Of a stretch of 64,000 bases of DNA, positions 29,923 to 38,890 are shown piece after piece. Under the pieces are notes generated by a model. That model was not told where the DNA came from. It saw nothing but the letters and a program-made list of their open reading frames with translations, and searched no databases. Position numbers and translations under genes: made by a program. The stretch is from CAWFLT01 sp963816795. GTDB taxonomy: Bacteria > Acidobacteriota > Vicinamibacteria > Vicinamibacterales > SCN-69-37. Where the stretch lies: assembly GCA_963816795.1 (NCBI GenBank), contig CAWFLT010000002.1, forward strand, positions 186,001 through 250,000, written 5' to 3'. The stretch's first letter is position 1. Every line of letters begins with the position of its first letter.

Positions 29923-30072
29923 GGAATCCTCCTCCAGAACCCTCGTCCGCCGAACGCGCATTCGTGAAAGTGACCGAATGTGGGCGGATGCTAACAGGGA
30001 TCGTCCGGAAGCGGCAAGGAGAGGGCCTGGGACGAACGGACGAATTTGCCGGCGGGGCTAGAATGGCTTCCC

Positions 30073-31098
30073 ATGCGTGTCGTCGCCGGCATCGACCTGG
30101 GTGGGACCAAGGTCAATTACACGTTCGCGGACGCCGCCGAGCGGTTTCTGATCGACGGGATGTGCGAGCATCCAGCCCTGGTCCGCGAGGGCCCGGACGT
30201 CGGCATGCGCCAGGTCCTGGCCGGGCTCGAGATCGCGGCCGCGCGCGCCGGCGTCTCGCTCGAGGAAGTGGTGGCGGTCGGGCTGGACTCGCCGGGCCCG
30301 GCGAGTGCGGCCGGGGTGCTGAGCGCTCGAGGCTCGACCAACTTCGTGCATGCGGCGTGGGCGGGCTTCGATCTGCCGGGCGCCGTCGCCCGACTGCTGA
30401 ACAAGCCGGTGACGTATCTGAACGATGGCAACGCCGCGGCGCTCTGGGGCCACGTGGCGCTCTTCGGGATCAGCTCGGCGGCGACGGTGACGACCGTGTC
30501 GGTCATCATCGGCACCGGACTCGGCGGCGGCGTCATCACCGCCGGCCAGGTCATCAAGGGCCGCCACGGATTCGGCGGGGAGCTCGGCCATGTCCTGATT
30601 CCGTACCAGGCCATTCGCGGCGTCGAAGGGATGGTGCCGCTCTGCAACTGCGGACGCGTCGGCGATCTCGAATCGCTCTGCTCGCTCACCGCGATCGAGA
30701 AGACGATCCTGCCGGTCCTGCTCGCGCGCCAGCCACGACACGAGCTGAACGCGGTCGGCAATCTCCACCAGGCCGCCAAACTGGTGCGCGGTCTGGCCGA
30801 GCAGGGCGACCCGCTCGCACGCGAGGTGTTCCGCATCCAGGCGCACGCGCTCGGATTGTTTCTCGACGAGATGATCAACGTCTTCGATCCCGACGCGTTC
30901 ATCGCCGGCGGCGGGGCGCTCGAAACCAGCGTCGAGTTCCAGCACTGGTTCGTCGATGAAATCCGCCGCGGCATGCCGCCTCAGCGCGCCGAACAAGCCG
31001 GGATCCCGATTCACATCATGCCCAACGGCGACACCGCCGGCGCCCGCGGCGCTGCCATCGACGCGCTCAGCTATGCCAGGGTCAAAGGGCTCATCTAG
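30073..31098 (+). CDS. ROK family sugar kinase
   Basis: Start ATG 30073 gives MRVVAGIDLGGTKVNYTFAD, the ATP phosphate-1 motif at the very N-terminus; the frame stays open upstream. 341 residues. Further motifs: LNDGNAAALWGH (catalytic Asp region), IGTGLGGGVI (phosphate 2) and HGFGGELGHV (ROK signature). The Cys cluster reads PLCNCGRVGDLES, so the third Cys of the usual CxCGxxGCxE zinc motif is Asp. A cytoplasmic glucokinase or N-acetylhexosamine kinase role is likely, with specificity unresolved. It is followed after one base by an EEP-family gene. Confidence 0.88.
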   Translation: MRVVAGIDLGGTKVNYTFADAAERFLIDGMCEHPALVREGPDVGMRQVLAGLEIAAARAGVSLEEVVAVGLDSPGPASAAGVLSARGSTNFVHAAWAGFDLPGAVARLLNKPVTYLNDGNAAALWGHVALFGISSAATVTTVSVIIGTGLGGGVITAGQVIKGRHGFGGELGHVLIPYQAIRGVEGMVPLCNCGRVGDLESLCSLTAIEKTILPVLLARQPRHELNAVGNLHQAAKLVRGLAEQGDPLAREVFRIQAHALGLFLDEMINVFDPDAFIAGGGALETSVEFQHWFVDEIRRGMPPQRAEQAGIPIHIMPNGDTAGARGAAIDALSYARVKGLI

Positions 31099-31099
31099 A

Positions 31100-32038
31100 A
31101 TGTCGATCGAGAATATCGATCGAGGCCGCATGACAGATCATCGACGACGTCTCATTTTTCGCCTGATCGCGACCGTCGCTCTCGTCGCCGGCGGCTGGCT
31201 TGCCGGCGATGCGCAGCAAGCGCCCGCCGGTCCGGGCCAGCCGTTGACGGTGATGTCGTTCAATATCCGGTACGGCACGGCCAACGACGGCGACAATCAC
31301 TGGACGCGCCGGCGCGAGATGCTCTTCGACGTCGTCCGCGAGCACGACGCCGATCTCATCGGCGTTCAGGAAGCGCTGGCGACGCAGATCGACGAGATGA
31401 TCACCGCGGCACCTGCCTACGCCGTCGTCGGCGTGGGTCGCGACGATGGCCGTGCGCGCGGCGAGTTCTCGGCGATTCTGTTCCGGCGCGATCGGTTTCG
31501 CGTCGCTGACAGCGGGACGTTCTGGTTCTCAGACACCCCCGCGGTGCCGGGATCGAAGTCGTGGGGCAACTCGATCACGCGAATCGCGACCTGGGCGCGC
31601 TTGATCGATCGCGACGGCACGGGCTTCTATCACTTCAACTTGCATCTCGATCATCTGTCGCAGCCGTCGCGCGAACGCAGTACGGAGCTGCTGTTGCAAC
31701 GGATCGCCGCGCGCGTGGTGCCGGCCGAACCGGTGATCGTCACCGGCGACTTCAATGTCGGCGAAGGCAACCCGGCGCTCGGAAGCCTGCTCGGCACGGC
31801 CGGCGCCCCAGGGGCGCCGTTCGTGGACACGTTCCGAGTCAAGCACCCCGACGCAAAAGAGGTCGGCACGTTCAACGGCTTCAAGTTCGGCGCGACCACC
31901 GGCGACAAGATCGACTACGTGCTCGTGTCACCTGCGACCGAGGTCATCGCGGCCTCGATCGTCCGGACGAGTCGCGACAATCGGTATCCATCCGATCACT
32001 TTCCCGTCGTCGCGCAGATCCGCTTCAAACGGCCGTGA
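31100..32038 (+). CDS. Exported endonuclease/exonuclease/phosphatase (EEP) family protein
   Basis: ATG at 31100 is one base after the ROK stop; ATG 31130 (MTDHRRRLIFRLIATVALVA) is an equally good start and begins the signal peptide directly. The mature part has the EEP core: VMSFNIRYGTANDGDNHW, LIGVQEALA (metal Glu), NLHLDH, IVTGDFNVGEG (Asp/Asn) and PSDHFPVVAQI (catalytic Asp-His). It resembles the sugar-associated EEP hydrolases frequently found with carbohydrate genes. It probably acts as a periplasmic phosphodiesterase. Its stop codon is the first triplet of a repeat element. Confidence 0.87.
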   Translation: MSIENIDRGRMTDHRRRLIFRLIATVALVAGGWLAGDAQQAPAGPGQPLTVMSFNIRYGTANDGDNHWTRRREMLFDVVREHDADLIGVQEALATQIDEMITAAPAYAVVGVGRDDGRARGEFSAILFRRDRFRVADSGTFWFSDTPAVPGSKSWGNSITRIATWARLIDRDGTGFYHFNLHLDHLSQPSRERSTELLLQRIAARVVPAEPVIVTGDFNVGEGNPALGSLLGTAGAPGAPFVDTFRVKHPDAKEVGTFNGFKFGATTGDKIDYVLVSPATEVIAASIVRTSRDNRYPSDHFPVVAQIRFKRP

Positions 32039-32241
32039 TCTTTCACCACGAAGGTCACGAAGAGCACGAAGCTGACGAAGATCACGAAGATGTTTTTCGG
32101 GGATCCCGCTGCAGGGCAGGGGCTGGCCGGTTCAATTATCGACGCGGAAAGAACCAGGCAAGCGTTTTCCCCAAAGTTACTTCGTGTTCTTCGCCCGGTT
32201 CGTTCGCTTCGTGTCCTTCGTGCTCTTCGTGTTGAAAGCTC
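32036..32241 (+). repeat. CACGAAG-type inverted repeat element, copy 2
   Basis: It begins with the same 18 bases as the element at 5761 (TGATCTTTCACCACGAAG), where TGA is again the stop codon of the upstream gene. It ends CTTCGTGTTGAAAGCTC, an inverted match with two mismatches. The arms contain 9-base CACGAAGAT tandem variants. About 90 bases of non-repeat sequence lie between. It fills the gap between two convergent genes and ends six bases from the next stop codon. Confidence 0.88.
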
Positions 32242-32247
32242 TTGAGC

Positions 32248-33951
32248 CTACCGTCGCATCCGGGCGCCGGTGAACGCGTCGCCCAGCTCGAGCCGGTCCA
32301 CCACTTCGATGCCGGCGACCACTCGTCCGAGCGCCGTGAAGTCGCCCTCGTTGTGCGGTTGCGGTGTGCTGCCCAGCGTGTAGCCGGGCCGGCCGGTGTC
32401 GAGGCCCGCCGAGGCCCAGCTGAGCGTCCCGCGATTGAGGCCACGGCGATTCACCTCGTCGCGCAGCGTCACGTCGTTGCGGATCGCGCGCTGCTGGACG
32501 ACGAAGTTGGGCACCACCCGGCCGAATTCGACGCCGATAATCTCGCCGGATTCGACGACCCGGCGGAAGTGCTCGAGGCCGAGCGGGGCGTCGCCCGCAT
32601 GCAGTTCGATCTCGATCGACCCGCGCGGCGTGTCGAGGAGCACGCGCGGACCGGGCGCACCGTGGTACGCGGGCACGATCCACCGCTCGACGAGCTGCCG
32701 GTACTCGGCGTCGCTGCGCGGCGCCGGCGGCGTCCGCGGCCGATTCTGCCCGGGAGCCGGCAGGAGCGACGAGGTGTCGGGATCCGCGGCGAGCGCCGCG
32801 AGCCGTTGCCGTCCCGGCTCGCCGAGCCGGCCGAGCGCCGCCACCGCCGCCTCGCGAGCCACCACGCTCTTGCTGCGGACGAGCGCGGCGGCCGCCTCGA
32901 CCGCCTGCTCCGGGGCGATCGTCATGAGCGGCGTGAGCGCGGTGACTCGGAGCGCCGTCGAACGCGCCGGCGCGGTCGCCGCGATGAGACGCGGAGCGAA
33001 CGTCGGCGCGCGCGACGCAAAGCGTCCGAGCGCTTCGGCGGCAGACACCGAAAGCCAGCTGTCGGGCGAGTCGAGGGCGTCGAGTGCCGCCGCCAGAGCG
33101 GCGTCGCTGTCGTAGGTCAGGATCGCGCGCAGCGACTCGGTGCGGACGCGCCGATCCGGATCCGTGAGCGTCTCGCGCAGCCGGTCTGCAGCACGCTCGC
33201 GATCGAATCCGGTGCTGTCGGCGTTTGCCGGCGGCGCGGCCAGACCGCGCACGGCCCAGAAGCGGACCTCCGCGGACGTATCGCGGCTCAACTGCAGGAG
33301 GTGGGGAAACGCCGTGGGATCGCGCGGGCGAAAGAGCGCCCATGCTGCGCGCCAGCGCACCTCAGCGTCTGTCGCGTCCACCCAGCGCGTGATGGGGGCG
33401 AGATCTTCGCGCGTCGTGAAGCGTCCGATCGCGAGCAACGCTTCCCCGATGACCGCCGATGCCGCGGGCGTCGCCGATGCGGTGGCCAGATAGCGCGCGA
33501 GGGCGACTCGCGCATCGGGCGTACGGATCTTGCCGAGCGATCGCGCCGCTTCTCGAGCGATGTCAGGGTCGGCCGTCGGCGCCGACAGCGTTTCCGCCAG
33601 CCACGGGACGGCGTCAGGATCTTTCAATTGACCGCTCGAGAAGGCCACCATCGCGACGACGTCAAGATCGCCGTCGACACGCAGACGGGAAAGCAGGGCA
33701 CGACCGCGCGGATCAACCACGCGGCCGACGGTCAGCGCGGCGCGACGGCGCACCTCAGGGTGCGTCGAGCCGAGGAGCCGCGCCAGCGCGGGCTCGTCGA
33801 ACGTGCGCGTCTCTTCGAGCTTCAACAGCTCGGCGAGCTGGTCGAGGTGTGCGCTTGCGAGCGGACGCCGGCCCGGCTCCTGCGTGTGGGCCAGCGGACC
33901 GGAGAGCGTCAGGAGCAGTGGCGCGAGAGCGACAACCGGCCGGAGGCGCAT
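32248..33951 (-). CDS. Exported HEAT-repeat protein fused to a cyclophilin-type peptidyl-prolyl isomerase
   Basis: 567 residues. A signal peptide (VVALAPLLLTLSGPLAH) is followed by about 350 residues of HEAT-like helical repeats (HPEVRRRAALTVGRVVDPRG, DAEVRWRAAWALFR, RRVRTESLRAILT, SVVAREAAVAALGRLG). From about residue 445 a cyclophilin domain appears: TPRGSIEIELHAGDAPLGLE, VEFGRVVPNFVVQQ and LGRVVAGIEVVDRLE. The canonical active-site Arg-Phe motif of cyclophilin A is not clearly retained. I infer a periplasmic folding factor whose HEAT solenoid binds clients or partners. Its 3' end abuts the repeat at 32241. Confidence 0.88.
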   Translation of the reverse strand: MRLRPVVALAPLLLTLSGPLAHTQEPGRRPLASAHLDQLAELLKLEETRTFDEPALARLLGSTHPEVRRRAALTVGRVVDPRGRALLSRLRVDGDLDVVAMVAFSSGQLKDPDAVPWLAETLSAPTADPDIAREAARSLGKIRTPDARVALARYLATASATPAASAVIGEALLAIGRFTTREDLAPITRWVDATDAEVRWRAAWALFRPRDPTAFPHLLQLSRDTSAEVRFWAVRGLAAPPANADSTGFDRERAADRLRETLTDPDRRVRTESLRAILTYDSDAALAAALDALDSPDSWLSVSAAEALGRFASRAPTFAPRLIAATAPARSTALRVTALTPLMTIAPEQAVEAAAALVRSKSVVAREAAVAALGRLGEPGRQRLAALAADPDTSSLLPAPGQNRPRTPPAPRSDAEYRQLVERWIVPAYHGAPGPRVLLDTPRGSIEIELHAGDAPLGLEHFRRVVESGEIIGVEFGRVVPNFVVQQRAIRNDVTLRDEVNRRGLNRGTLSWASAGLDTGRPGYTLGSTPQPHNEGDFTALGRVVAGIEVVDRLELGDAFTGARMRR

Positions 33952-34026
33952 CGCGAGATGATAGCGCCGCCGGCCGCATCAGAAGCGAATGGCTCCCGCG
34001 GTGGGAATCGCGGAATCCGCAACGGT

Positions 34027-34308
34027 CTAGTTCACGGCGCGGCGCGGTTCGAACGTGTGCCGACGCCGCGTCTGCAGCGCCAGAACGTCCACGGGATAGC
34101 TCCGCGTCTTATTGGTCTTGATGGCGCCGGCCTGGACGACGTGTTGATGCTCTTCCGCCGTCCGCGCGAGCGCCGGAACGGCGTGGCCGCACTCTTCGCA
34201 CACCAGGTGCAGAATCTGAACACCGTAGAGCTCGCGGCGTTCGCGGTATGTGTGCGAATGCGGGCAACCACCGAGGCAGAGATGCAAGAGTCGACTGAGC
34301 AGTTTCAT
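34027..34308 (-). CDS. Small conserved-looking protein with Cys/His motifs
   Basis: 93 residues; ATG preceded by AAGGA at good spacing. The N-terminus has CLGGCPHSHTYRE and a second pair LVCEECGHAV; two Cys-x2/3-Cys knuckles suggest a zinc ribbon. The rest is charged with no membrane segment. I do not recognise a named family, although this layout is seen in short Acidobacteriota hypothetical proteins. Neighbours give no functional clue. Confidence 0.6.
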   Translation of the reverse strand: MKLLSRLLHLCLGGCPHSHTYRERRELYGVQILHLVCEECGHAVPALARTAEEHQHVVQAGAIKTNKTRSYPVDVLALQTRRRHTFEPRRAVN

Positions 34309-34496
34309 GGCTGTCCTTGTCTCAACTGACCGGTCATCGATGACGAACCCGTTTCACTGTTCGAGCACCCTTTTCAGGGGCAACTTCCTTGCCGCACGGC
34401 CGGGTGTGCACGTGCCGGAAAGAAGCCTTAGGCGTCGCAAGAAGTCAGTCTAATGGATGTCTTTAAGTTCGGTGTTCAAGGACTTGATAGCTAGAG

Positions 34497-35102
34497 ATGT
34501 CAAAAAACCGACAGGCGAGACGACGCCCCGAGGAGCTTCCCCCGCGCGGTTCGCCGGTGCGGAAACCGTCGCAAAGCGACCTCCAGCTGGCTCGTCGCCG
34601 GACCCTCCGCGATGTGATTGCGCCCGGCCTGGACGTGCTGTTCTGCGGGATCAACCCGGGCCTCTATTCAGGCGCGATCGGGCATCACTTCGCGCGGCCG
34701 GGGAACCGCTTCTGGCCCGCGCTCTTCGCATCGGGCTTCACTCCGCGGCTCTTCACCGCCAGCGAGGACCGCCAGCTCCTTCCGCTCGGCTGCGGCATCA
34801 CGAATCTCGTCGCGCGCACGACCGCGGCCGCCGACGAGCTCGATCCCGCTGAACTTCGCGCCGGCCGGCAGCAGCTGGCGCGAAAGGTGCGACGCTTTCG
34901 CCCACGCGTGGTCGCCATCGTGGGAGTGATGGCGTATCGAACGGCGTTCAACCGGCCGGGTGCGACGCTCGGTGAGCAACCGGAAGAACTCGAGGGCGCG
35001 CGACTGTGGGTGCTGCCAAATCCCAGCGGGCTCAACGCGCATCATCGACCGGCGGACTTCGCGCGCGCGTTCCTGGAACTGCGTCTCAGCCTCCACCGCT
35101 GA
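34497..35102 (+). CDS. mug: G/U mismatch-specific uracil-DNA glycosylase (Mug)
   Basis: 201 residues from ATG 34497. Family motifs are intact: VLFCGINPGLYSGAIGHHFA (motif A with the catalytic Asn) followed by RPGNRFW, and the C-terminal LPNPSGLNAHH (motif B). A basic N-terminal extension of about 35 residues (RQARRRPEELPPRG) precedes the fold and may bind DNA. It excises uracil or ethenocytosine from mismatches in base-excision repair. The 3' end overlaps the convergent CotH-like gene by 17 bases. Confidence 0.93.
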   Translation: MSKNRQARRRPEELPPRGSPVRKPSQSDLQLARRRTLRDVIAPGLDVLFCGINPGLYSGAIGHHFARPGNRFWPALFASGFTPRLFTASEDRQLLPLGCGITNLVARTTAAADELDPAELRAGRQQLARKVRRFRPRVVAIVGVMAYRTAFNRPGATLGEQPEELEGARLWVLPNPSGLNAHHRPADFARAFLELRLSLHR

Positions 35103-36922
35103 TCGGCGTGCGCCGCCGCTCGAGCTTGGCGGGCCGCGGACCCCGCCGTGGCGCCGCCGCGTCGAGCACGGCGTACTCCAACTCGACGCCGTCGGCCGCG
35201 CTGCGCAGCAGCACTCCGCCGCGGCTCATGTCTCCGCGACCGATGAACGTCGGCGGGTAGTGCAGTCGCCGGCCGAGCGCCGCTGCAAGCACGTCGACGT
35301 ACTTTCCAGTGGCGACGCTGCCAAGGAGGACGACCCGGCCGTCCGCCGGCAGGTGCGCCACGAGCCTCGTCAGGTCGCGTTCGAGCGGCGCACGATACCG
35401 ATCGTCTGCGGCGTCCACATCGACGGCAGCGAACTCGCGGATGATGTCGCTGCCGATCAGCACGTCCGGCCGCTGCAGGCCGCGCGTCGGCGTGATGATC
35501 AGCACGGCGTTGTCACCGACGGCCGGGCGGCCAAACACCGTCGCGTAGGTCAGCTTGCCGCGAAAGTAGAGGCCGCTCATGAAACTGAACGCCTCCCCGA
35601 GGCTCAGTCTGCCCTCGCGCAAGCGAACGGCGAGAGGAAGCGTCGACTCGGGCTTGAGCAGGATGTTCGCCCGGCGTCCGCCGCAATACGCCGGCGAGAG
35701 CAGGAAGACCAGCGGCCCGACTTCGCGAACTCGCTTCGTCGAGGCTAGCGGCGGCGGCCGCACGATCACATCCCCGCGTGCTACGCAGGGGTCGATGAAC
35801 GTGCGCTTCAGATCCCGCGGGCGATCGACGATGCGATAGAACTCGTCGAGGTAGGCCCGCGCCTCGCGACGGTCGCTCGACGCCATGTTGGGGACCGCGT
35901 CGTAGACCGCGTAAATTTCGGTCTTGAGGGCGCGGAACTTGACGAAGAACGTTTCCAGTTCTTCGGGCGTCCGACAGGGCCCGCGGTAGAGCCGGTCGCG
36001 CACGGACTGGATCGGGAGGCGCTTGTCTACGCCGGAGTAGGTGGTGTTGACCAGTCCCGAAAAATCGAAGTCGTACGGGATGGGGTAGATCTCGTTGGCC
36101 GGCGTTTCGACCAGCCGGACGTTGTGCTGCTGGCTGACCGACAGGTCGGTGTTGCCGATCATGAACTCGAAGAGCATCATCAGCGTCAGCGTTTCGGAAT
36201 GGGTCTGCCGGAACAAGGTCCCCTTGGCTTCCTTGATTCGTCCTTCGAGCCGCCGCGCGACGTCGTCGTCGTCCTCGATGAAATGCCCGAAGCGGGTGGC
36301 GACCGTGCGGCCGTTCTTCGCGTCCACGTAGGTCATCTTCGCGAGCCGCGATCGAAACGATCGCGGCGTGAGCAGGTTGAAGAGCCGATAGACCGCGTGC
36401 TCGCGCAGGACGTACTGCTCGAAGGTCCCGTTATCCCGGCAATGCGCGCCGAGCTTGAGCGAGCGCGGGCCGTCGAACAGCGTGTTTTTCGTCAGTTCTT
36501 TCTGAAACTCGAGACGCAGCGGCGCGAAGTCACACAGCGTCGGCTTCCGGCGCGAATGGCCGCGGGTCCTGATCTGCAGCGGCATCGACGTGGTCTGCCC
36601 GTCGGCGGCCGGAAACGTGATCGTCGCCGGAAACATCCTGGTGCTGGTCACATCGCGATCGCGCTGGACCGCGCGAAAATCAGCCGCGATCGTGATCGCG
36701 ACCGGCTCCGCGCTGCGGAACAACCGCCGCCGCTCGGCTTCGCGGCGCCGTTCCGCCAGCTCCGCGGCGTTCGGCCAGGGTGGCGGCGCCGCCGGTTGCG
36801 CGACCGGCGGGGTGGTCGATTTCGCCTGTTCGACTGGCTCGGCAGCCGGGCCCGGCCGCGAGCAGCCACGCGAGCACGAGCGCAGCGACGGCACCTCTGA
36901 CGGGGAGGCGCGCCCGACGCAT
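35086..36922 (-). CDS. Lipoprotein with CotH-kinase-like N-terminal half and a second conserved domain
   Basis: The body frame runs to 36894 but lacks a good signal there. In a neighbouring frame the ATG at 36922 encodes MRRARLPVRGAVAALVLAWL with lipobox-like AAGPGC, so a frame break near 36840-36890 is likely. Residues of about 100-380 (QIRTRGHSRRK, LREHAVYRLFNLLTPRSFRS, IPYDFDFSGLVN) resemble CotH-type atypical kinases; the DFD may be metal-binding. The last 200 residues (LLSPAYCGGRRANILLKPES, AFSFMSGLYFRGKLTYATVF) look like a separate conserved module of unknown role. The assignment is tentative. It is translationally adjacent to the metallophosphatase. Confidence 0.6.
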
Positions 36923-37972
36923 CAGGTTCACCGCAATGCGGGCCGCGGCGCCTGCCGTCAGGACGTCGCGGCGATCGACGTAGATGGCTGTGAACACGTC
37001 GCCCTTGATCTCGAGCGCCGACGCGCGGCCGTTCTTCACGTACTCCGCTTGCATGCCGGTGTCGAGCATGAGGACCTTGCCGCCGAAGCGGACGCCAATC
37101 CGTCCGGTCGACGACACGGTGTGCGCGACGGCAATCGCGCGCGCCTGCTGCGCGGCCAGGATCTTGTCGACCTCAGGCGCGAACGTCTCAGGTTCCTGCG
37201 CCAGGCCGCGGTACCACAGCGGGCCGTCTTCGCGCGTCGTCAAGCTCGTCGCCGCCTCGACCCGCAGCTTGTCCATGCCCACGCCGAGCTCCCGGCGAAT
37301 CGTCGTGTTGATCTCCTCGCAGGAAAGGGGGGCGACCGCCGGGCTGATCCCGCCATGCAGGAACACGACGCCGTTGATGCGGACGACGGCGTTGAGCGTG
37401 CGGAGATACGAGCCATACGGGCCCTTGAGTCCGAACGCGCGCACGAGCTCGATCATCCCGAGCGGCGTCTCCTTCAAGGCCTGCTCCCGCACGTCCGGTG
37501 CGAGGGTCTCGATCACTTGCTGGCGGATCTCCCGCGAGTCGCCATCCGCAAACGCGGCGTACTCGCCCGGCACGATGTACCGGTAGTCGCCGATCATCCG
37601 CATCGCTTCGTGGTTACCGATCAGGTAGTGGACACGGCCGCCGGCGGAGGCGGCGTCACGTTCGAGGCGACGGAGGAAATCGATCACCTTGCGCGAGTCG
37701 GGCCCGCGATCGACGACGTCGCCGAGTTGGACGAGGTGCGCCTTGCCGCCCGCCCAGCGGTCGCCCTTGCCGATGATGCCGGCCGTCCGGAGGATTTCGA
37801 GGTACCGGGTAAAGGCGCCGTGGACGTCGCCGACGGCGACAATCCGCTCGACGCCTGTGAAGGCGCACGCCGGTTCGTCGGCGTGCGGGCGCGCGGCGCC
37901 GATGACGATGGCGAGACACACGACGAGGAACACGACGCGTCGCGGGACGTGTGAGATCACAGACTGCCCCAT
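36922..37972 (-). CDS. Exported calcineurin-like metallophosphatase (Shewanella-like type)
   Basis: Signal peptide VVFLVVCLAIVIGAARPHA. All metal-site motifs of the PPP fold are present: VAVGDVHG, VQLGDVVDRGPDS, YLIGNHEAM, FLHGGISP and AVAHT. The open frame runs on through the signal of the next gene to about 36680, which is unlikely to be real. One base shift would end it at the TGA overlapping the downstream ATG (TGATG at 36924-36920), so I place the end there. It likely dephosphorylates proteins or small molecules in the periplasm. It precedes a CotH-like, possibly kinase-related, lipoprotein gene. Confidence 0.82.
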
Positions 37973-38009
37973 ATGAGCCGGATGGCCGGCCCGAGTCCTG
38001 ACGGCAGAC

Positions 38010-38070
38010 CGCGCCGCCCTGCGGCGCGAGACACGAGCATGGACGCCGTCGGGCGGATCGCCCGACGGCG
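38010..38070 (-). terminator. Two GC-rich hairpins downstream of the cold-shock gene
   Basis: CGCCGTCGGGCG (38044-38055), GAT, CGCCCGACGGCG (38059-38070) is a perfect 12-bp stem with a 3-base loop, eight bases past the cold-shock stop codon. A second perfect stem CGCGCCGC-CCT-GCGGCGCG lies at 38010-38028. There is no T tract, so intrinsic termination is plausible but not certain. Confidence 0.7.
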
Positions 38071-38077
38071 CGACTTC

Positions 38078-38281
38078 CTAGGTCAGCCGGACGTTTTCGG
38101 CGCGCGGCCCTTTCGGGCCCTGGCTCTTGTCGAACGTCACCGACTGCCCCTCGCGGAGCTCGTCGAAGCGGACGCCCTGGCAGGCCGACTGGTGGAAGAA
38201 ATACTCTCCGCCGTCCGCCGCCTCGATAAAGCCAAACCCCTTTTCACTCACCACGCGCTTCACCTTGCCGTTCGTCGCCAT
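38078..38281 (-). CDS. Cold-shock domain protein (CspA family)
   Basis: 67 residues from ATG 38281, preceded by AGGAG at five bases; a GTG six bases upstream is the alternative. RNP1 reads KGFGFIEA and RNP2-like EYFFHQSA (usual VFVHFSA, here with Tyr and Gln). The protein ends SQGPKGPRAENVRL, as in typical Csp proteins. It is a single OB fold binding single-stranded RNA or DNA and probably acts as an RNA chaperone. The upstream sequence could hold a structured leader, but none is demonstrated here. Confidence 0.95.
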   Translation of the reverse strand: MATNGKVKRVVSEKGFGFIEAADGGEYFFHQSACQGVRFDELREGQSVTFDKSQGPKGPRAENVRLT

Positions 38282-38455
38282 GTTCACTCCTAGTGCGTAA
38301 GCTTTCGCCGACTGCCGTCGCGCTCGTCACGGCGCATACGCTCGCGTTCCGATGAAAGAATGAACCGGGAGATGCGCAAGGAGGGCCGGACCTGGCCGAG
38401 TGAGCAGCAAATTCAGGAAAGTCGCAGCCTCATCATACTTCATTTCCTGGCGCAA

Positions 38456-38528
38456 GCTGGGCACCCCGCGCCGCGTTGTGGCGCGGGCCCGAGGCGCGGG
38501 GGTGGGGCCCCGCGCCGGTAATGTTAGA
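38456..38528 (-). repeat. GC-rich double-hairpin repeat, dispersed copy in reverse orientation
   Basis: The reverse complement of the 25.8-kb array unit: CACCCCGCGCCGCGTTGTGG, CGCGGGCCCGAGGCGCGGGG and GTGGGGCCCCGCGCC. It sits in the gap between the divergent cold-shock and zinc-ribbon genes (38288-38551), which holds no other feature I can see. Confidence 0.85.
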
Positions 38529-38551
38529 CGGCCATGCGATGATAGCCGGCC

Positions 38552-38743
38552 ATGGCGTCCCGCCGTTACCGCGCCGGTGAGTCGGTCGAAGACTACTGCC
38601 GGGCCTGCAAGACCGACCGGATGCACACCATCGTCGTGGTCGACGGCCTCGGACAGCCCCTGCGCGTGTCGTGCGGCTACTGCCGGAGCGAGCACAATTT
38701 CCGGGGCGGTCCACGGGTCGCCCCCGCCGCCGCTCGGCACTGA
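38552..38743 (+). CDS. Small zinc-ribbon protein, probably the N-terminus of a longer frame-broken protein
   Basis: 63 residues. YCRACKTDRMHTIVVVD and VSCGYCRSEHNFRGG give two Cys-x2-Cys knuckles, a compact zinc ribbon. After GG the frame ends at once, but one frame over a Pro/Ala-rich linker (PPPPLGTDSRDRPATEPPAP) continues. It leads into LVSDRERSAPP and then the protein at 38891, which is in the original frame. I infer one protein (ribbon, linker, C-terminal domain) carrying two breaks; two separate genes remain possible. Confidence 0.6.
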   Translation: MASRRYRAGESVEDYCRACKTDRMHTIVVVDGLGQPLRVSCGYCRSEHNFRGGPRVAPAAARH

Positions 38744-38890
38744 CAGCCGCGATCGACCGGCCACTGAGCCGCCCGCGCCGCCGGCGGCTTCCGCGCCGAC
38801 GCGCGCCGTTCCGCCCCAACGCCCTGCGCCGGCAGCCGCCGCGGGCGCCGGGCCTCTCGTGAGCGACCGTGAAAGGAGCGCGCCCCCATC

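Noticed and set aside
27493..29967. Long open plus-strand frames opposite the TonB-dependent receptor
   Set aside because: Antisense artefacts of GC-rich coding sequence; all domain motifs are on the minus strand.
36680..36921. C-terminal extension of the metallophosphatase through the next signal peptide
   Set aside because: The extension encodes the next protein's lipoprotein signal followed by Arg-rich out-of-frame sequence; a one-base error near the real stop explains it better.
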